A stretch of DNA of 64,000 nt from positions 106,331-170,330 of the forward strand of contig SAIX01000056.1 of the NCBI GenBank assembly GCA_004028765.1, written 5' to 3'. The position numbers and the translations under genes were made by a program. The notes beneath the pieces are model-generated. The model did no database searches and was not told where the DNA came from. It worked only from the letters and a program-made list of their open reading frames with translations. Numbering within the stretch: the first letter of the stretch is position 1; each line of letters starts with the position of its first letter. The DNA is from Chitinophagaceae bacterium. Lineage in GTDB: Bacteria; Bacteroidota; Bacteroidia; Chitinophagales; Chitinophagaceae. This document shows, one piece after another, positions 44,795-54,465 of the stretch.

Positions 44795-46240
44795 ATGCAA
44801 TGGAATGAAAAATACGAAGCCGTAATCGGGCTGGAAGTTCACGCACAACTTGCAACAGAAAGCAAATTGTTTTGCGGCGACAGTACCGCATTTGGGGCTG
44901 CACCCAATACGCATATCAGTCCCATCACCATGGGGCATCCCGGTACGCTTCCCAAAACCAATCGCAAAGCGGTGGAATATGCGATAAGACTGGGGCTGGC
45001 CTGTGGCTGCGAAATTGAAAAGGATAATTATTTCGCACGCAAAAATTATTTCTATCCCGATCTGCCAAAAGGCTACCAGATATCGCAACATACCACACCG
45101 ATATGTAAAGGCGGGTATGTATGGATCCGCAGCAATGGATCCGAAAGAAAAGTAAAGCTGAACAGGATACATATGGAAGAAGATGCGGGTAAAAGCATTC
45201 ACGACATCGATGAAGTCAATACCTGTATCGACCTGAACCGTGCTGGCACCCCTTTGGTTGAGATCGTAACAGAACCCGATCTGCATTCAGCCGAAGAAGC
45301 CTGGCAATATGTTACCGAGATCCGTAAACTGGTAAGATGGATCGGTATCTGCGATGGCAATATGGAGGAAGGAAGTCTTCGCTGTGATGCCAATGTTTCC
45401 ATCAGGCCCAAAGGCAGTACCACGCTCGGCACAAAAGTGGAAGTAAAAAACCTGAACTCTATCCGCAACGTAAAAAAAGCGATCGAATACGAGATCGAAA
45501 GAATGGTGCAGCTAGTTGAGGCCGGTGGTAAAGTGCAGCAGCAAACCCGCAGTTTTGATGCAGCGAACGATACCACTTTTGCGATACGCGACAAAGAGGA
45601 AGCCAATGATTACCGGTATTTCCCCGATCCTGATCTTGCACCTTTTCACCTTACTGATACTTTTATTGAAAGGATCAAAGCGGCATTACCTGCACTGCCC
45701 GATGAAAGGATGCGGCAATACCAGCAGGCTTATGGCCTGAATGCCTACGACGCAGGACAGTTATGTGATGAAAAAGAAACGGCAGATTATTTCGAAGCGC
45801 TGATTGCCCATACAGAAAATTATAAAGCCGCCGCTAACTGGATACTGGGGCCTATCAGGCAATACCTGAATGAAAATATGGTTGGCTTTGCAACGCTCGG
45901 TTTATCACCCGTTCAACTGGCAGCTTTGATAAAACTCGTGGAAGAAAGTAAGGTAAGCTTCTCTGTTGCGTCTGCAAGGATATTACCGGTATTGATCGGA
46001 TCAGGGAAAGACCCTTTGCAGGTCGCTGAAGAATTGAATTTGTTACAGGTAAGCGATACGGGTGAACTGGAAGTATGGGTAAACGATGCGCTAGCATCCA
46101 TGCCTGATAAAGTGGCGGAATACCGCAAAGGAAAAAAAGGGCTGATCGGTTTATTTGTCGGGGAAGTAAAAAAAAGAAGCAAAGGAAAAGCCGATCCGAA
46201 ACGGGTTACACAATTGCTAGAACAAAAACTCAATCAATAA
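44795..46240 (+). CDS. gatB: Asp-tRNA(Asn)/Glu-tRNA(Gln) amidotransferase subunit B
   Basis: 481 residues, complete. It binds misacylated tRNA and, with GatA and GatC, converts Glu-tRNA(Gln)/Asp-tRNA(Asn) to the amide. N-terminal EKYEAVIGLEVHAQLATESK, GHPGTLPKTNRKAVEYAIRL, zinc region CGCEIEKDNYFARKNYFYPDLPKGYQISQ, EGSLRCDANVSI and the C-terminal Yqey-like domain (EVKKRSKGKADPKRVTQLLEQKL). A perfect -7 box TATTTTTG (44780-44787) ends only 7 bases before the ATG, so a nearly leaderless transcript is possible. GatA and GatC are elsewhere. Confidence 0.97.
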   Translation: MQWNEKYEAVIGLEVHAQLATESKLFCGDSTAFGAAPNTHISPITMGHPGTLPKTNRKAVEYAIRLGLACGCEIEKDNYFARKNYFYPDLPKGYQISQHTTPICKGGYVWIRSNGSERKVKLNRIHMEEDAGKSIHDIDEVNTCIDLNRAGTPLVEIVTEPDLHSAEEAWQYVTEIRKLVRWIGICDGNMEEGSLRCDANVSIRPKGSTTLGTKVEVKNLNSIRNVKKAIEYEIERMVQLVEAGGKVQQQTRSFDAANDTTFAIRDKEEANDYRYFPDPDLAPFHLTDTFIERIKAALPALPDERMRQYQQAYGLNAYDAGQLCDEKETADYFEALIAHTENYKAAANWILGPIRQYLNENMVGFATLGLSPVQLAALIKLVEESKVSFSVASARILPVLIGSGKDPLQVAEELNLLQVSDTGELEVWVNDALASMPDKVAEYRKGKKGLIGLFVGEVKKRSKGKADPKRVTQLLEQKLNQ

Positions 46241-46274
46241 ATCATGCTGTTGTTACAGCGTTTAATAAAGTACA

Positions 46275-47405
46275 ATGAAAAAAATCTTTCTCTTTGCCGG
46301 CATCCTCTTTACGATCAGTGCCTGCCAGCAAAAAAAATTCGGCGCATTTACCGTGAGCGGCCGTATTGATCATGCCACAGGAAAAAAAATATTCCTACAG
46401 GAACTTCCGTATGATGCGCAGCAGCCGGTTATCCTTGATTCCGGTTCTTTAAAAGCGAACGGTAATTTCGAATTGCGCGGCATGGGCAAGGAAGAAGGTC
46501 TGTATCGCGTAGTGATTGAAGACGGGCCGGATGTATTGCTGATAAACGACAGCAAAAGCATCCGTCTTACACTGGATGTAAATAATTACAAAGCTTATAC
46601 CACAGAGGGCTCTGAAGCCAGCGAAAGTTTACACAAACTTTTCGAGGATTACGGCAAACAGGATTCCACGCTCTATGCCACTTTTATGCAGATCGACACC
46701 CTGCAGAAACAACAGGCGAACGACAGTATCCTGAAACCCGTTTTTGCCCACAGGGATGCACAGGTGAAAACCATGAACGAGTCTGTGAAAAATTTCATTA
46801 ACCAGTCTAACAGCCCCGCCGCGAGGTATTATGCATTGGGCATGGCATCACGCACTATGCAGCAGGAAGAGCTGGTAGCACTTGCAAATGCTTCTGCCGA
46901 TAAATTCAAAGAGCACAGCGGCCTTGCAAAGATCAAAGCCCTGCTCACCGTTCAGCAGAAACAAAAACCACAAACACCGCAATATGCATTGCTGAACCAG
47001 CCTGCGCCAGAGATCAGTATGAACGATGTGAACGGAAAGCCATTTACATTGAGCAGTTTGCGTGGGAAATATGTACTGGTCGATTTCTGGGCAAGCTGGT
47101 GCGGCCCCTGCCGCAGGGAAAACCCGAATGTAGTGGCTGCATATAATAAATTTAAAGACAGGAATTTTACCATTGTTGGCGTATCACTCGATAAAGAAAA
47201 ATCGGAGTGGGAGCAGGCAATCAAAGATGATAAACTCACTTGGACGCATATCAGCGATCTTAAATACTGGGAAACACCGGTCGTAGGTCTGTACCAGTTC
47301 GATGGGATTCCTTTTAATGTATTGCTTGATCCGCAGGGAAAGATCATTGCCACGGGTTTGCGTGGGGAAGAGCTGGAAAAGAAGCTGGCAGAGGTATTAA
47401 AATAA
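46275..47405 (+). CDS. TlpA-family lipoprotein with N-terminal DUF4369 domain
   Basis: 376 residues. A lipoprotein signal (MKKIFLFAGILFTISACQQ, lipobox ISAC) leads to a DUF4369-like beta domain (about 25-120: FTVSGRIDHATGKKIFLQEL, GNFELRGMGKEEGLYRVVI), a helical linker and a C-terminal thioredoxin domain with active site WCGPC (about 276-280) in VDFWASWCGPCRRENPN. It is a probable membrane-tethered thiol-disulfide reductase. Typical of Bacteroidota. It starts 34 bp after gatB. Confidence 0.92.
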   Translation: MKKIFLFAGILFTISACQQKKFGAFTVSGRIDHATGKKIFLQELPYDAQQPVILDSGSLKANGNFELRGMGKEEGLYRVVIEDGPDVLLINDSKSIRLTLDVNNYKAYTTEGSEASESLHKLFEDYGKQDSTLYATFMQIDTLQKQQANDSILKPVFAHRDAQVKTMNESVKNFINQSNSPAARYYALGMASRTMQQEELVALANASADKFKEHSGLAKIKALLTVQQKQKPQTPQYALLNQPAPEISMNDVNGKPFTLSSLRGKYVLVDFWASWCGPCRRENPNVVAAYNKFKDRNFTIVGVSLDKEKSEWEQAIKDDKLTWTHISDLKYWETPVVGLYQFDGIPFNVLLDPQGKIIATGLRGEELEKKLAEVLK

Positions 47406-47426
47406 ACGAATCGATTATCCCAAATA

Positions 47427-47457
47427 AGAAAGGCGGCACAAATTGTTCCGCCTTTCT
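47427..47457. terminator. bidirectional terminator between TlpA and the unknown secreted-protein gene
   Basis: AGAAAGGCGG (47427-47436) pairs perfectly with CCGCCTTTCT (47448-47457) across 11 bases. A/T-rich flanks on both sides suit convergent transcripts. Confidence 0.85.
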
Positions 47458-47474
47458 ATTTATGTGAAACAGGA

Positions 47475-48137
47475 TCAGAGCGAAGCGTAATATTTCAGCA
47501 ACTCTACTGCGTCACTGTCTTTCCGGAACGACAGTTTTTTCTCGTTGATATATGCCTGCACTTTATCCTGTTTGTCGCTCAATGCAGCAAGCAATTCTGA
47601 TTTATTCAGTTTCAGAAAACTTAGCTGACCGTTTTTGCTGATATAATATTTGGCTGTATTGGCAAAGGTTTTTACAATACCCGCATTGATCTCACTCATT
47701 TCTGTCAATTGTTTCACATCCAGTTTATACAAACCAACGCTGCCTTCCAGTAATACCTGTACATATTCACTTCCTTTCAGGTCAGCACCTTTAATACCTC
47801 TTTTGTAAATCATATGTGTGGAGGGGTCATCCGGTTTGGGCATCAGGGTAAAGGATACAATGTCATCCTGCAATTCAAAACTTTCATCGTTTTTATTGAA
47901 GAAAAGAGAATTGTCATACACATTGAACTTCAGTTCCAGGTTCTGATATACACCCTTTGGCGTGCTTACGGTTCCTTTATACCATTTATCAACCAGAAAG
48001 GGTGTTCCCCGGATACCCGAATATTTCTCGGGATTAAAATTTTTGGTGCTCACAGGATCCTGCAGGGAATATACATTTTGCGCATTGGCAAAGCCAGCGA
48101 TAAACAACAGGAATAAAATGGTACTGATCTTTTTCAT
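47475..48137 (-). CDS. secreted protein of unknown function, widespread Bacteroidota type
   Basis: 220 residues from the ATG at 48137 (MKKISTILFLLFIAGFANAQ, a clear signal peptide); upstream in-frame codons to 48260 run through a promoter and are rejected. The mature part has GTPFLVDKWYKG, LELKFNVYDNSLFF, SEYVQVLLEG and a C-terminus with TAKYYISKNGQLSF, KSELLAALSDKQDKVQAYIN and VELLKYYASL. Function unknown; it is presumably envelope-located. It is a paralogue of the product of 6296-7033. It has a good promoter. Confidence 0.78.
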   Translation of the reverse strand: MKKISTILFLLFIAGFANAQNVYSLQDPVSTKNFNPEKYSGIRGTPFLVDKWYKGTVSTPKGVYQNLELKFNVYDNSLFFNKNDESFELQDDIVSFTLMPKPDDPSTHMIYKRGIKGADLKGSEYVQVLLEGSVGLYKLDVKQLTEMSEINAGIVKTFANTAKYYISKNGQLSFLKLNKSELLAALSDKQDKVQAYINEKKLSFRKDSDAVELLKYYASL

Positions 48138-48163
48138 AATGCAAAATTGAAATAGGGTCATTT

Positions 48164-48194
48164 CAAATATACCCTGTTTTATGACTGTTCCCAA
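48164..48194 (-). promoter_or_regulatory. promoter of the secreted-protein gene
   Basis: On the minus strand TTG (complement of 48192-48194), 20 bases, then TATATTTG (complement of 48164-48171), an exact consensus. The ATG lies 26 bases downstream of the box. Confidence 0.7.
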
Positions 48195-48214
48195 TCTTCT
48201 CCTGTTAAAAATAA

Positions 48215-48242
48215 GAAAGGCCGCTGTGAACAGCGGCCTTTC
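48215..48242 (-). terminator. terminator of SusC/D operon 1
   Basis: GAAAGGCCGCTG (48215-48226) pairs perfectly with CAGCGGCCTTTC (48231-48242) around TGAA. On the minus strand the stem is followed by TTATTTTTAAC. Confidence 0.92.
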
Positions 48243-48269
48243 GGTATCATTTAGAATCACCAGGAAATA

Positions 48270-49685
48270 TTAATAACCAGGGTTCTGTTGTGATCTGATC
48301 TGCGGATTCGCATCCACTTCTGTCTGCGGGATCGGGAACAACCTTCTGAAAACAGTATAAGGAATGGTTCTCGAAGATGCAGGATAGTTGGCACTGCGGC
48401 TGATATCACGCTTCAAACGCTGCATATCAAGGAAGCGGTCACCTTCAAAAGCGAGTTCTTTCCTTCTTTCAGTGATGATATCTTCAAACAACTGCGCGCC
48501 GGTAGAAGCGATCGGGGTTGCACCTCTTCTGCTTGTAATAAAGTTTACATAGGTAAGTGCATCTGCTTCGTTAGAAGGCAGAGAAGCTTCAGCTGCGATC
48601 AGGTACACTTCGCTCATACGGATCACTTTCCTGTCGCTAGGATCCGGGTTATAAGTCGGGATCTTGTTTACGAAAACAGCAGGAACGCCAGCCCTTGTAC
48701 CTGTTGCATACAATGCTTTGCGAACATCGGTTGCACTGTACAGAGCATACAGGTCATCTGAACAAAGCAGGTCACCATAGTTACCAGCCTGGCTGTAGAT
48801 ATAAGCGAGTTCATCAAATGCAAGGTTTGATACTGCATCAGAAGACACTTCAAACAGGGTTTCCACTTTATCTGTACGGAAAGTTACACCCGCCCAGTAA
48901 CCTGCGTGGTTTGCTGCAGTAAGGGAAGTAAAGCCACTGTTATTGATCACATCCAGTGCGGCAGTTTTTGCATTGGTTTTATCACCCATGGTCAGGTAAA
49001 CTTTTGCCTGGAGGGCGCGGGCCGCATATTTACTCATTTGTGATGAGTTGCTGAACTTGGCTGTTGTCATCAGGTTAAAGCCTTTGTTCAGGTCGTCCAG
49101 TATCAGCGCATAAACATCAGATACTTTGCTGCGGCCAGGTTTATATTCCGGATCATACGTTGTTACAATGGGTACACCCAAAGCTGTAGGATCATCCGTA
49201 TAAGGTTTTGCGAAATAACGAACCAGTTCAAAATAGCTGAGTGCACGAACGGCATAAGCTTCACCTTTGTATTCATCCACGTTTGCGTTAGATGCAACTG
49301 AAGAACTGATGATGTTGTTGCAACGCAGGATCACGTTATAGGCAGAAGTCCACAAACCGAGTACGTTACCATCACCGGCAGTAGCACCTTTGGTAGCGCT
49401 GTAGTCGTTGAAGAAAGTGTAACGGTTGGTGTTCAGGGCCGACTGATAACAGTTATCCGCCATGATATCGCCCCACACAGGGATAGAACGGCCAAAGAAA
49501 TCAACACCGCGTAAACCGGAATAAACACCGCGCAAAGCCACCTGTAAGTCAGCCTCGGTTCCCAGGGCCTGTGAGGGGGTAAGGGATGTAGGCGGATCCA
49601 ATTCTACGAAACTCTTTTTACAAGAGCCCATCGTTACGAGTAACACTATTACCAGTAACGCTTTATGATTAAATACTCTTCTCAT
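48270..49685 (-). CDS. SusD/RagB-like outer-membrane lipoprotein, pair 1
   Basis: 471 residues. Lipoprotein signal MRRVFNHKALLVIVLLVTMGSC, then SusD landmarks: TPSQALGTEADLQVALRGVY, AYNVILRCNNIISS, GEAYAVRALSYFELVRYFAKPYTD, AARALQAKVYLTMGD, and the closing RRKELAFEGDRFLDMQRLKRD and YPASSRTIPYTVFRRLFPIPQTEVDANPQI. SusD proteins form the lid over the SusC barrel and bind glycans, peptides or other nutrients at the cell surface. 28 bp after the susC-like gene. Confidence 0.95.
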   Translation of the reverse strand: MRRVFNHKALLVIVLLVTMGSCKKSFVELDPPTSLTPSQALGTEADLQVALRGVYSGLRGVDFFGRSIPVWGDIMADNCYQSALNTNRYTFFNDYSATKGATAGDGNVLGLWTSAYNVILRCNNIISSSVASNANVDEYKGEAYAVRALSYFELVRYFAKPYTDDPTALGVPIVTTYDPEYKPGRSKVSDVYALILDDLNKGFNLMTTAKFSNSSQMSKYAARALQAKVYLTMGDKTNAKTAALDVINNSGFTSLTAANHAGYWAGVTFRTDKVETLFEVSSDAVSNLAFDELAYIYSQAGNYGDLLCSDDLYALYSATDVRKALYATGTRAGVPAVFVNKIPTYNPDPSDRKVIRMSEVYLIAAEASLPSNEADALTYVNFITSRRGATPIASTGAQLFEDIITERRKELAFEGDRFLDMQRLKRDISRSANYPASSRTIPYTVFRRLFPIPQTEVDANPQIRSQQNPGY

Positions 49686-49713
49686 ATTAATTAAGTTTAA
49701 AAACTGCAGGAAT

Positions 49714-52700
49714 TTAGAATCCGATGTTCAGACCTACGGTTACAGTTTTAGGGATGAATACGTTCAGGTTTGAAGCACTACCGGTACCCTGTTCAGGATC
49801 AAATCCGAGTGTTTTGTCTTTCACCCATGTCCAGAGGTTTGTTCCGCGTACATAGAAGTTCGCAGTCTGGAGACCCAGTTTAGACAAAACAGCTTTGGGC
49901 AGGTTGTATCCTAAGCTGATCTCGCGAAGACGGATATAATCGCCTTTTGACAAGAAATAGGTAGACGAATTCTGGAAGTTTTTGTTACCGCCATAAACAT
50001 ATTTCGGCATGTCGGTAACTTGTCCGGGAGCAGTCCAGCGGTTCAACACACGGGCAACTTTATTAAAGGTTGCACCAAAACCGGCACCTTCATAATATGA
50101 ACCCCAGGTATCATACACCATGTTTCCAAAGTTGTAATAGAACTGGGCGCTCAAAGTGAAGTTTTTGAAAGTGATGGTATTGGTAAGAGAACCAAAGTAT
50201 TTTGGTTGCGCTGTTCCTGCCAGTACCCTTGCAGCTACACCGGGATAAACGTTGGTGGTAGCACCATGCGTATTATCGGCATACCAGAGCGGGTCACCAT
50301 TTGAAGGATCCACACCGGCCCACTCGCGCAGGAAGAAGGTATTCAAAGGAACACCCTGACGGATCAGGAAGCTACCGTTGATGATATCGTTTCCATCAGG
50401 CAGTGAAATAACTGTGTTCTTGTTATTGGCAAAGTTGAAATCAACTTCCCATTTCAGGTCTTTTGCGAGAACAGGAACCACGTTCAATGCCAGCTCAATA
50501 CCTTCATTCTTCATATCACCGATATTTTTAGTGATGGTAGAGAAACCTGAAGTTCTTGAAACAGGCACACCCAGTAACAGGCTGGAAGATCTGCGGGTAT
50601 ACCATTCAGCAGTAAGGCTTACGCGGTTTTTCAGGATGCTTACATCCACACCAACGTTAAATGGTTTGTTCAGCTCCCATGTCAGGTTCGGGTTACCTAC
50701 GTTTGAAGGAGCGCTACCAGGTAACTGGTTGTAGTTGGCACCATAACCGTAAGCAGGGATCCAGTCGTAGTTACCGATAGCTGTGTTACTACCGTTCACA
50801 CCATAAGAAGAACGGAGTTTCAGCTGTGTAATAAATTTCACATTCTCCATGAATTTCTCACGGTCAACATTCCAGGTAGCACCTACAGAGTAGAAGTTAC
50901 CGAATTTGCTGCTCGGACTGAACTTGGAAGATCCATCACGACGGAAACTACCGGAAACCACATAACGGTTTTTGTAGTTAACAGCGGCAGAAGCAAACTG
51001 AGAAGCAAAAGAGAATTCAGTGATAGAAGCAGAAGCAGTGATCGGTGACGCACCAGATGCAGGATAAGTCAGCAAAGTGGTGGGCGGGAACTGCTGTGAC
51101 TGTAATGAACTGAAATACCCCTGTGATTTCTGCGCTTCATAACCTACCTGTGCGTTGAAGGAAAGATCACCACCGCGGGTAATGTTTTGTTGGAAATCAA
51201 GCGTGTTTGTCCATACCCAGTTGTAATAACGGGTATAGTAAGAGAAAGCACGACCGTTAGATGCAGCACCATCACCATGTAATGGGTTATTGTACTGATC
51301 TTCTTCCAGAACGTTATAATCAATACCGTACTGAGATTTGAATTTCAGGTTATCGAGGATCTTATACTCACCATATACACTTCCACGGATACCAGTCTGG
51401 CGGAGGAAGCGCTTATCGAGGTAGCTCAGTGCAATGGTATTATGGAGACCACCCAGCTTTGAACTGGTAAGGTTATAAGAACCATCCGCATTGTAAGCAG
51501 AATAAGTAGGCAAAATAAAGTAAGAAGAAAGAACCGGGTTACCAAATGCACCACCATTCAGCGGAGCACGCTGGCTAACCACACCGATATTCAGGTCAAG
51601 TCCGAATTTCAATTTATCGGTAGCCTGGTTGATCACACTTGCATTACCGTTGGTACGCGTAAGTTGTGAGTTGATGGTAGTACCTTCCTGAACAAAGCGA
51701 CCGCCAGAAAGGAAAAACTGTGTTTTTTCATTACCACCGGATGCACTCACGTTATATTGTTGCTGTGTTGCATTGCGGGTAACATTATCTAACCAGCTGA
51801 AATCAATACCGTTGCCAAGGCCTAAGGAAGCAAGGGTACCATCGATGGTTGCCTGTGTTGCACCTGCATTCACCAGACCTTCACGTGTGATGTCAAGGTA
51901 TTGCTGTGCATTCAGCGGGCGGAACAGCGGGTTCGTATATGCCGTGTTGCTTTGGCCAACTTCCGTATCAAAACGGAATTTGGTTTTACCTGCTTTACCT
52001 TTTTTAGTAGTAACCACGATTACACCGTTGGCAGCGCGGCTTCCGTAGATTGACTGGGAAGCGGCATCTTTCAATACTGAAATGCTTTCGATATCGTTCG
52101 GGTTCAGGGTACTAAGCAGGTTAGCGGTTGTTTGCAGACGGGAAGCATCACCTGTGTTAACAGGGATACCATCAATCACCCAAAGCGGGTTACTGCTACC
52201 GTTGATGGAGCTGATACCACGGATAATGATGTTTTGAGAGGCACCGGGCTGACCAGAAGCGGCTACAGACTGTAAGCCGGCAACTTTACCCTGGAGCGCC
52301 TTATCCACTGATGTGAAAGGGCGGCTCTCGACTTCTGCAGCTTTCAATGTAGCTACAGAACCGGTAAGGTCAGATTTTTTCTTGGTACCATAACCAACCA
52401 CCACTACTTCCTGCAGATCCTGCGTAGTAGATACCAGGGAAACAGATACACTGTTTTTTGAGCCGATGGCCACTTCCTGGCTGGTAAAGTTGAGGGAAGA
52501 AATCACCAGGGTCTTAGCAGTACCTGGCACATTCAGGGAGAAATCTCCATTCGCGTCGGTAGTGGTTCCGGTAGTTGTACCTTTTACCACAACAGATGCA
52601 TTGGGAACAGGGTTACTTTTTGCATCAGTAACTTTTCCTTTTATTGTACGCGTTTGGGCCGACAGTTGACCAGCAGCCATAACCACGCACAATAACATTG

Positions 52701-52716
52701 CAACTAATTTTCTCAT
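49714..52716 (-). CDS. SusC/RagA-like TonB-linked outer-membrane protein, pair 1
   Basis: 1000 residues. Signal MRKLVAMLLCVVMAAGQLSAQ, a carboxypeptidase-like regulatory domain (about 24-100, VVVKGTTTGTTTDANGDFSL), LQEVVVVGYGTKKKSDLTGS leading to the plug (about 110-230), and a beta-barrel ending KTVTVGLNIGF with the terminal Phe expected for BamA recognition. It transports SusD-captured ligands using TonB energy. No sigma factor or N-terminal signalling extension is linked. The promoter could not be set securely; an intergenic terminator separates it from pair 2. Confidence 0.95.
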   Translation of the reverse strand: MRKLVAMLLCVVMAAGQLSAQTRTIKGKVTDAKSNPVPNASVVVKGTTTGTTTDANGDFSLNVPGTAKTLVISSLNFTSQEVAIGSKNSVSVSLVSTTQDLQEVVVVGYGTKKKSDLTGSVATLKAAEVESRPFTSVDKALQGKVAGLQSVAASGQPGASQNIIIRGISSINGSSNPLWVIDGIPVNTGDASRLQTTANLLSTLNPNDIESISVLKDAASQSIYGSRAANGVIVVTTKKGKAGKTKFRFDTEVGQSNTAYTNPLFRPLNAQQYLDITREGLVNAGATQATIDGTLASLGLGNGIDFSWLDNVTRNATQQQYNVSASGGNEKTQFFLSGGRFVQEGTTINSQLTRTNGNASVINQATDKLKFGLDLNIGVVSQRAPLNGGAFGNPVLSSYFILPTYSAYNADGSYNLTSSKLGGLHNTIALSYLDKRFLRQTGIRGSVYGEYKILDNLKFKSQYGIDYNVLEEDQYNNPLHGDGAASNGRAFSYYTRYYNWVWTNTLDFQQNITRGGDLSFNAQVGYEAQKSQGYFSSLQSQQFPPTTLLTYPASGASPITASASITEFSFASQFASAAVNYKNRYVVSGSFRRDGSSKFSPSSKFGNFYSVGATWNVDREKFMENVKFITQLKLRSSYGVNGSNTAIGNYDWIPAYGYGANYNQLPGSAPSNVGNPNLTWELNKPFNVGVDVSILKNRVSLTAEWYTRRSSSLLLGVPVSRTSGFSTITKNIGDMKNEGIELALNVVPVLAKDLKWEVDFNFANNKNTVISLPDGNDIINGSFLIRQGVPLNTFFLREWAGVDPSNGDPLWYADNTHGATTNVYPGVAARVLAGTAQPKYFGSLTNTITFKNFTLSAQFYYNFGNMVYDTWGSYYEGAGFGATFNKVARVLNRWTAPGQVTDMPKYVYGGNKNFQNSSTYFLSKGDYIRLREISLGYNLPKAVLSKLGLQTANFYVRGTNLWTWVKDKTLGFDPEQGTGSASNLNVFIPKTVTVGLNIGF

Positions 52717-52880
52717 AATTCAGTTTTTAGTGATTGCGGGGGCGCAATTTAGTTAACAAAAGCATAACTTAACACATAATGACAGAAGAATGTTTTCGAT
52801 TGCTGCACTTTCCCCGGAAAATCTGGTTATAAAGCTGAATTATAAATTATAATGATTGATTATCATTATATTATAATAAA

Positions 52881-52918
52881 AAATAAAACCAGGCTCAAAG
52901 TCGAACCTGGTTTTATTT
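52881..52918 (-). terminator. terminator of SusC/D operon 2
   Basis: AAATAAAACCAGG (52881-52893) pairs perfectly with CCTGGTTTTATTT (52906-52918) around 12 bases. On the minus strand it is followed by an A/T-rich tail containing TTTTTTATTATAATAT. It separates the two SusC/D operons. Confidence 0.9.
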
Positions 52919-52968
52919 CAGGAGAGAAATGATATTTTTTTATCATATCTCTACCAATTTGATAGAAT

Positions 52969-54432
52969 TTAGTTGTCGGTACAAAGCTTGTTTAGGGACA
53001 ACTCGGTATTTGAGATCGGCCAGATATAGCCCTGGTCAGATGGCGCCTTGGCAGCAGCACTTCCTTTGGCGGGGATGGTTTGCAATAAACGCATCAGGTC
53101 GCCGTTGCGAAGGCCTTCTCCCATAAACTCGATCCTTCTTTCCAGCAAAATCGCGCTGATAAGATCGGCGGCGGTTGCAAAATTCGCAGCTGTAAAAGTA
53201 GTGGCAGCATCTGAACGGTTACGAACTGCGTTCAGCAAAGCAACAGCCTGTGCATCCACGGAATTGGTGGTACGTGCTTTTGCTTCGGCAAGATTCAGCA
53301 ACACTTCCGCATAACGGATCACCGGTGGGAAATCGGTATAAGGGCTTGGCTGGGCATATTTCGACATATACAGTTTGGTAGTCGTGGGGTTTGTATAAAT
53401 AAATCCACGGCGTTTATCTGTAACTGTCCAGCTGGTATTTGCCACGATACCTGTTTTATTCACCGAAAACTCTGCCGAACCAACAGATCCGTTATTATAG
53501 AAATAAAAACCCAACTGGTTTTGTGTGCCAGGGTTATCACCGGATGTGGTAGACATGGGTAATGACAGGATCGATTCAGTAGTGGTGTAGTTGGTAAACA
53601 CAGTAGCGATATTGGGCTGCAGAGCATGTGCCACACCGGTTGATGCAGAGAACGGAGCAGAAGCGCTCACGATCTTGTTTGCCTCAGTTACTACATTCGA
53701 ATACTGGCCCATACTCAGGTAAACCCTTGTTTTCAGTGCAATGGCTGTATTGCGGTGTGCACGGGTTGTATTGAGTGTGGCTGTTGAATACGTGAGCGGC
53801 AGGCCGGTTTCAGCATCATTCAGGTCTTTGATGATTTGTGCGTACACATCAGCCACGCTGCTTCGTGCAAGGTCTGATGATCCTGCGCTTTTAATAGCCG
53901 TGAGGCGAAGCGGCACACCGGGTTTGGCACCATTGCCATCCGCATAAGGGCGTGCATAATACTGGAGCAATGTATAATAACAAAGCGCCCGTACCAGTTT
54001 GGCTTCACCGATATAGTTTGCGGCGAGAGCCGTACCCACTACAGCGGTTCCTTTGGAAGCCATACCCTCGAGGAAGATATTACAGATATTGATGGTGTAA
54101 TAAGCCTGCGCCCAAAGGTTTACCACGGCAGTGGCAGAGTTGGTGGGGTTATTGTTCCATACATCGGATGCCGTTACGAGGTTGGTGGTTTCGTTAATAA
54201 AATCTTCACCGCGTATATCGCCGTACACAATGGCGCGTCCCCCGTAGAACTGGCCGCTTTTGAGCGCGCCATACAGGGAAAGCACCTGGTTTAAAATACG
54301 GCTGGGTGTATCAAATGCCGAAGCATCGGTTACCTGTGTCTGCGGCGTAGGGTTCAGGAGCTCTCTCCGGCAGGAAATGCTGAACAGCGTACAGACACTC
54401 AGTATCGTTAAGAATTTATATGTTTTTTTCAT
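52969..54432 (-). CDS. SusD/RagB-like outer-membrane lipoprotein, pair 2
   Basis: 487 residues. Lipoprotein signal MKKTYKFLTILSVCTLFSISC, then TPSRILNQVLSLYGALKSG, AYYTINICNIFLEGMASKG, GEAKLVRALCYYTLLQYYARPYADG, NTAIALKTRVYLSMGQYSN, and LLERRIEFMGEGLRNGDLMR. Same family as the pair 1 SusD but little similar in the ligand-facing middle, so probably another ligand. 33 bp after its susC partner. Confidence 0.95.
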   Translation of the reverse strand: MKKTYKFLTILSVCTLFSISCRRELLNPTPQTQVTDASAFDTPSRILNQVLSLYGALKSGQFYGGRAIVYGDIRGEDFINETTNLVTASDVWNNNPTNSATAVVNLWAQAYYTINICNIFLEGMASKGTAVVGTALAANYIGEAKLVRALCYYTLLQYYARPYADGNGAKPGVPLRLTAIKSAGSSDLARSSVADVYAQIIKDLNDAETGLPLTYSTATLNTTRAHRNTAIALKTRVYLSMGQYSNVVTEANKIVSASAPFSASTGVAHALQPNIATVFTNYTTTESILSLPMSTTSGDNPGTQNQLGFYFYNNGSVGSAEFSVNKTGIVANTSWTVTDKRRGFIYTNPTTTKLYMSKYAQPSPYTDFPPVIRYAEVLLNLAEAKARTTNSVDAQAVALLNAVRNRSDAATTFTAANFATAADLISAILLERRIEFMGEGLRNGDLMRLLQTIPAKGSAAAKAPSDQGYIWPISNTELSLNKLCTDN

Positions 54433-54465
54433 CTTTTCTCTTTTAAAGGTTTTCGAATAACACGA